Assembly (NCBI GenBank): GCA_038232215.1
Contig: JBBSIG010000149.1
Location: forward strand, 1 to 6,651
Length of the DNA stretch: 6,651 nt
Origin: JBBSIG01 sp038232215
GTDB lineage: Bacteria > Actinomycetota > Thermoleophilia > Gaiellales > Gaiellaceae
Reading direction: 5' to 3'
A program made the position numbers and the translations under genes. Positions 5,310 to 6,651 of this stretch are shown here, one piece after another. The notes below the pieces were generated by a model that was given only the letters and a program-made list of their open reading frames with translations, was not told where the DNA came from and did no database searches. Within the stretch, counting starts at the first letter, position 1; each line of letters starts with the position of its first letter.

Positions 5310-6566
5310 TCCTGTCACGCTCGCGGAGCCGTACGCCTCCTCCCACGCCAGCGCGGCACCCAGCACCGTGGCGTCGCTCCGCCCGGCGAGTTGCAGCTCG
5401 CCGAGCGCGACCGCCGCCCACCCGAGGTAGTTGAACGGCCGCGTGAACGCGGAGAAGGGCACGCGGATCGCGAGCTCCGAGACGTCGGCCGCCGGGATCT
5501 CGGCGACTCCGAGCGTGGGGGAGACGACGAGGTCGACCTGCGGCTCGTCGGCGGCCCGCTCGCGCCAGGCGTCCACCGCGCGCTTCGCCGCCCGCGCTTC
5601 CCGGCGCCCGATCGCCTGCGCGTCGTCGAGCTTCGTGCGCAGATCCTCGCCGTACTCGGATCGCCGCGCGGGGAACGTCGCCCGGTGCGAGGTCGCCGCC
5701 TCGGCGTAGAAGAGCGGCCACGTGTCGAGCTCCGGCGCGGGCAGCTCCACCTCCACGACCCGCGCGCCGAGCCGCTCGAGCCGCTCGACGTACGCTGACG
5801 CGCGCCGGTCGGCCGGCGGCTCCCCGTCGGGAGGGCCGACGGCGGGAGGCCGGTCGAGCAGCCCCACCGTGAGTCCCTCGAGCGCGGGCGCGGGAGCCGG
5901 TTCGAGCGCCAGCATGGAGTAGGCGAGCGCGCAGTCCGAGACGGAGCGCGCCATCGGCCCGATCGTGTCGAAGCTCGGGCAGAGCGGGAAGCAGCCGTCG
6001 GTCGGGACCTTGCCGAAGCTCGGCTTGTAGCCCACCGTGCCGCAGCACGCAGACGGCATCCGGATCGAGCCGCCGGTGTCCGTCCCGAGCGCGAGCGGGC
6101 AGATCTCCGCGGCCAGCGCGGCCGCGTTCCCGCTGCTCGAGCCGCCGGCGATCCTGCCCGGCCGCAGCGGGTTCCGGACGTCGCCCCAGTGCGGGTTCTG
6201 GCCCGTGACCCCCCAGGCAAACTCGTGGCAGTTTGCCTTGCCGATCACGATCGCGCCGGCGGCCTCGAGCCGCTGTACCGCAGCCGCCGTCCGCTCGGGG
6301 ACGTGCTCGCGGTAGATGGAGGAGCCGTAGGTCGTCCGCACCCCGGCCGTGTCGAGCACGTCCTTCACCAGCACCGGGACGCCGGCGAGAGGGCCGGAGA
6401 CGCCTGTGCGGGCGCGCGCGAGCGCCTCGTCGGCGCAGACCGTGATGACCGCGTTCAGCTCCTCGTTCGCCTCGATCGCGGCGAGCGAGCGCTCGACCAC
6501 GTCGACCGGGTCGAGCGTTCGCGCACGGACGCCGTCGGCGATCTCGGCGGCCGAGAGCGCGCTCAC
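5304..6566 (-). CDS. Amidase-signature family hydrolase (GatA-like fold, stand-alone)
   Basis: This is a cytoplasmic Ser-cisSer-Lys hydrolase that cleaves amide bonds. The triad is complete: Lys68 in VLVKDVLD, cis-Ser143 in GGSSSGN and nucleophile Ser167 in GTDTGGSIRMPS. The Ser-to-Ser spacing of 24 matches fatty-acid amide hydrolase (217 to 241). The signature region (about 131-190) is well kept, with KPSFGKVPTDG following. At 420 residues it is shorter than typical members (about 450-490). Near residues 378-396 the segment FNYLGWAAVALGELQLAGR seems to lack the usual GLPVG-type loop. The start is GTG at 6566, which forms a GTGA overlap with the upstream RidA-family stop. No gatB or gatC is adjacent, so a catabolic amidase is likelier than a tRNA amidotransferase subunit. 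The substrate cannot be read from the sequence. It converges on the Mo-hydroxylase operon and may or may not belong to the same pathway. Confidence 0.92.
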   Translation of the reverse strand: MSALSAAEIADGVRARTLDPVDVVERSLAAIEANEELNAVITVCADEALARARTGVSGPLAGVPVLVKDVLDTAGVRTTYGSSIYREHVPERTAAAVQRLEAAGAIVIGKANCHEFAWGVTGQNPHWGDVRNPLRPGRIAGGSSSGNAAALAAEICPLALGTDTGGSIRMPSACCGTVGYKPSFGKVPTDGCFPLCPSFDTIGPMARSVSDCALAYSMLALEPAPAPALEGLTVGLLDRPPAVGPPDGEPPADRRASAYVERLERLGARVVEVELPAPELDTWPLFYAEAATSHRATFPARRSEYGEDLRTKLDDAQAIGRREARAAKRAVDAWRERAADEPQVDLVVSPTLGVAEIPAADVSELAIRVPFSAFTRPFNYLGWAAVALGELQLAGRSDATVLGAALAWEEAYGSASVTGA

Positions 6567-6651
6567 GACGGCAGGAGCGCGGTCGCCTCGACCTCGATCC
6601 GCGCGCCCGGAACGGCCAGCCGGCTGACCTCGACGAGCGTGCTCGCCGGCC
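6563..6651 (-). CDS. RidA/YjgF/UK114 family protein, C-terminal end only (cut by window edge)
   Basis: Only 28 residues and the stop are visible. They read PASTLVEVSRL followed by AVPGARIEVEATALLPS, which matches the C-terminal helix-turn-strand of RidA-family proteins (E. coli RidA ends PARSCVEVARL then IEIEAIAV). Family members are trimers of about 125-130 residues. RidA itself hydrolyses reactive enamines and imines. At the position of the carboxylate-binding Arg105 of E. coli RidA this protein has Ser, which suggests a subgroup without classical imine deaminase activity. The stop at 6563-6565 overlaps the amidase GTG by four bases, so the two are almost certainly co-translated. The assignment rests on a short stretch, but the pattern is characteristic. 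Confidence 0.75.
   Translation of the reverse strand, partial: PASTLVEVSRLAVPGARIEVEATALLPS

Noticed and set aside
5304..6566. Glutamyl-tRNA(Gln) amidotransferase subunit A (gatA)
   Set aside because: There is no gatB or gatC beside it, it is short, and it is coupled to a RidA-family gene, so a catabolic amidase is more likely.
5391..6627. Several plus-strand open frames across the amidase gene
   Set aside because: They are low-complexity Arg/Ser/Ala products antisense to a gene with a complete catalytic triad.
1..6651. CRISPR arrays, tRNA or rRNA genes, insertion sequences, riboswitches
   Set aside because: No regularly spaced repeats, RNA gene patterns, transposase motifs or untranslated leaders of suitable size are visible; the window is nearly all coding.

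Overview
The window is very GC-rich and almost entirely coding. Third codon positions are nearly all G or C, alanine, arginine and glutamate are abundant, and every start codon I can place is non-ATG (GTG, with one probable CTG). This fits a high-GC actinobacterium. I lean towards a Thermoleophilia-type soil lineage (Gaiellales or Solirubrobacterales), but that rests on composition and gene style only. No RNA gene, mobile element, CRISPR array or long repeat is visible, and no gene-free stretch exceeds 16 bases.

Layout: positions 1-5287 are one compact plus-strand operon already running at the left edge. It encodes the C-terminal part of a molybdenum-hydroxylase large subunit (1-1350), its FAD subunit (1347-2222), its 2Fe-2S subunit (2219-2689), an aryl/acyl-CoA ligase (2686-4152), a crotonase-fold enzyme (4149-4925) and a small cupin (4928-5287). 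The first four junctions are 4-base NTGA stop/start overlaps, so the genes are probably translationally coupled. A convergent minus-strand pair faces it: an amidase-signature hydrolase (5304-6566), preceded by a RidA/YjgF-family gene whose last 28 residues are visible (6563-6651). The two units meet at a 16-base gap inside a small inverted repeat that includes both stop codons.

Interpretation: the order large, FAD and FeS subunits, then CoA ligase, then enoyl-CoA-hydratase-fold enzyme is the order of the hmfABCDE genes for 2-furoate degradation (furoyl-CoA dehydrogenase, furoyl-CoA synthetase, 2-oxoglutaroyl-CoA hydrolase), known from proteobacteria such as Cupriavidus basilensis HMF14. The working model is that the ligase makes a (hetero)aryl-CoA, the Mo enzyme hydroxylates its ring with water-derived oxygen, and the crotonase (perhaps with the cupin) handles the opened ring. 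The families are clear, but the substrate is an inference. Other aromatic or N-heteroaromatic acids remain possible, and the amidase/RidA pair next door could hint at a nitrogen-containing substrate.
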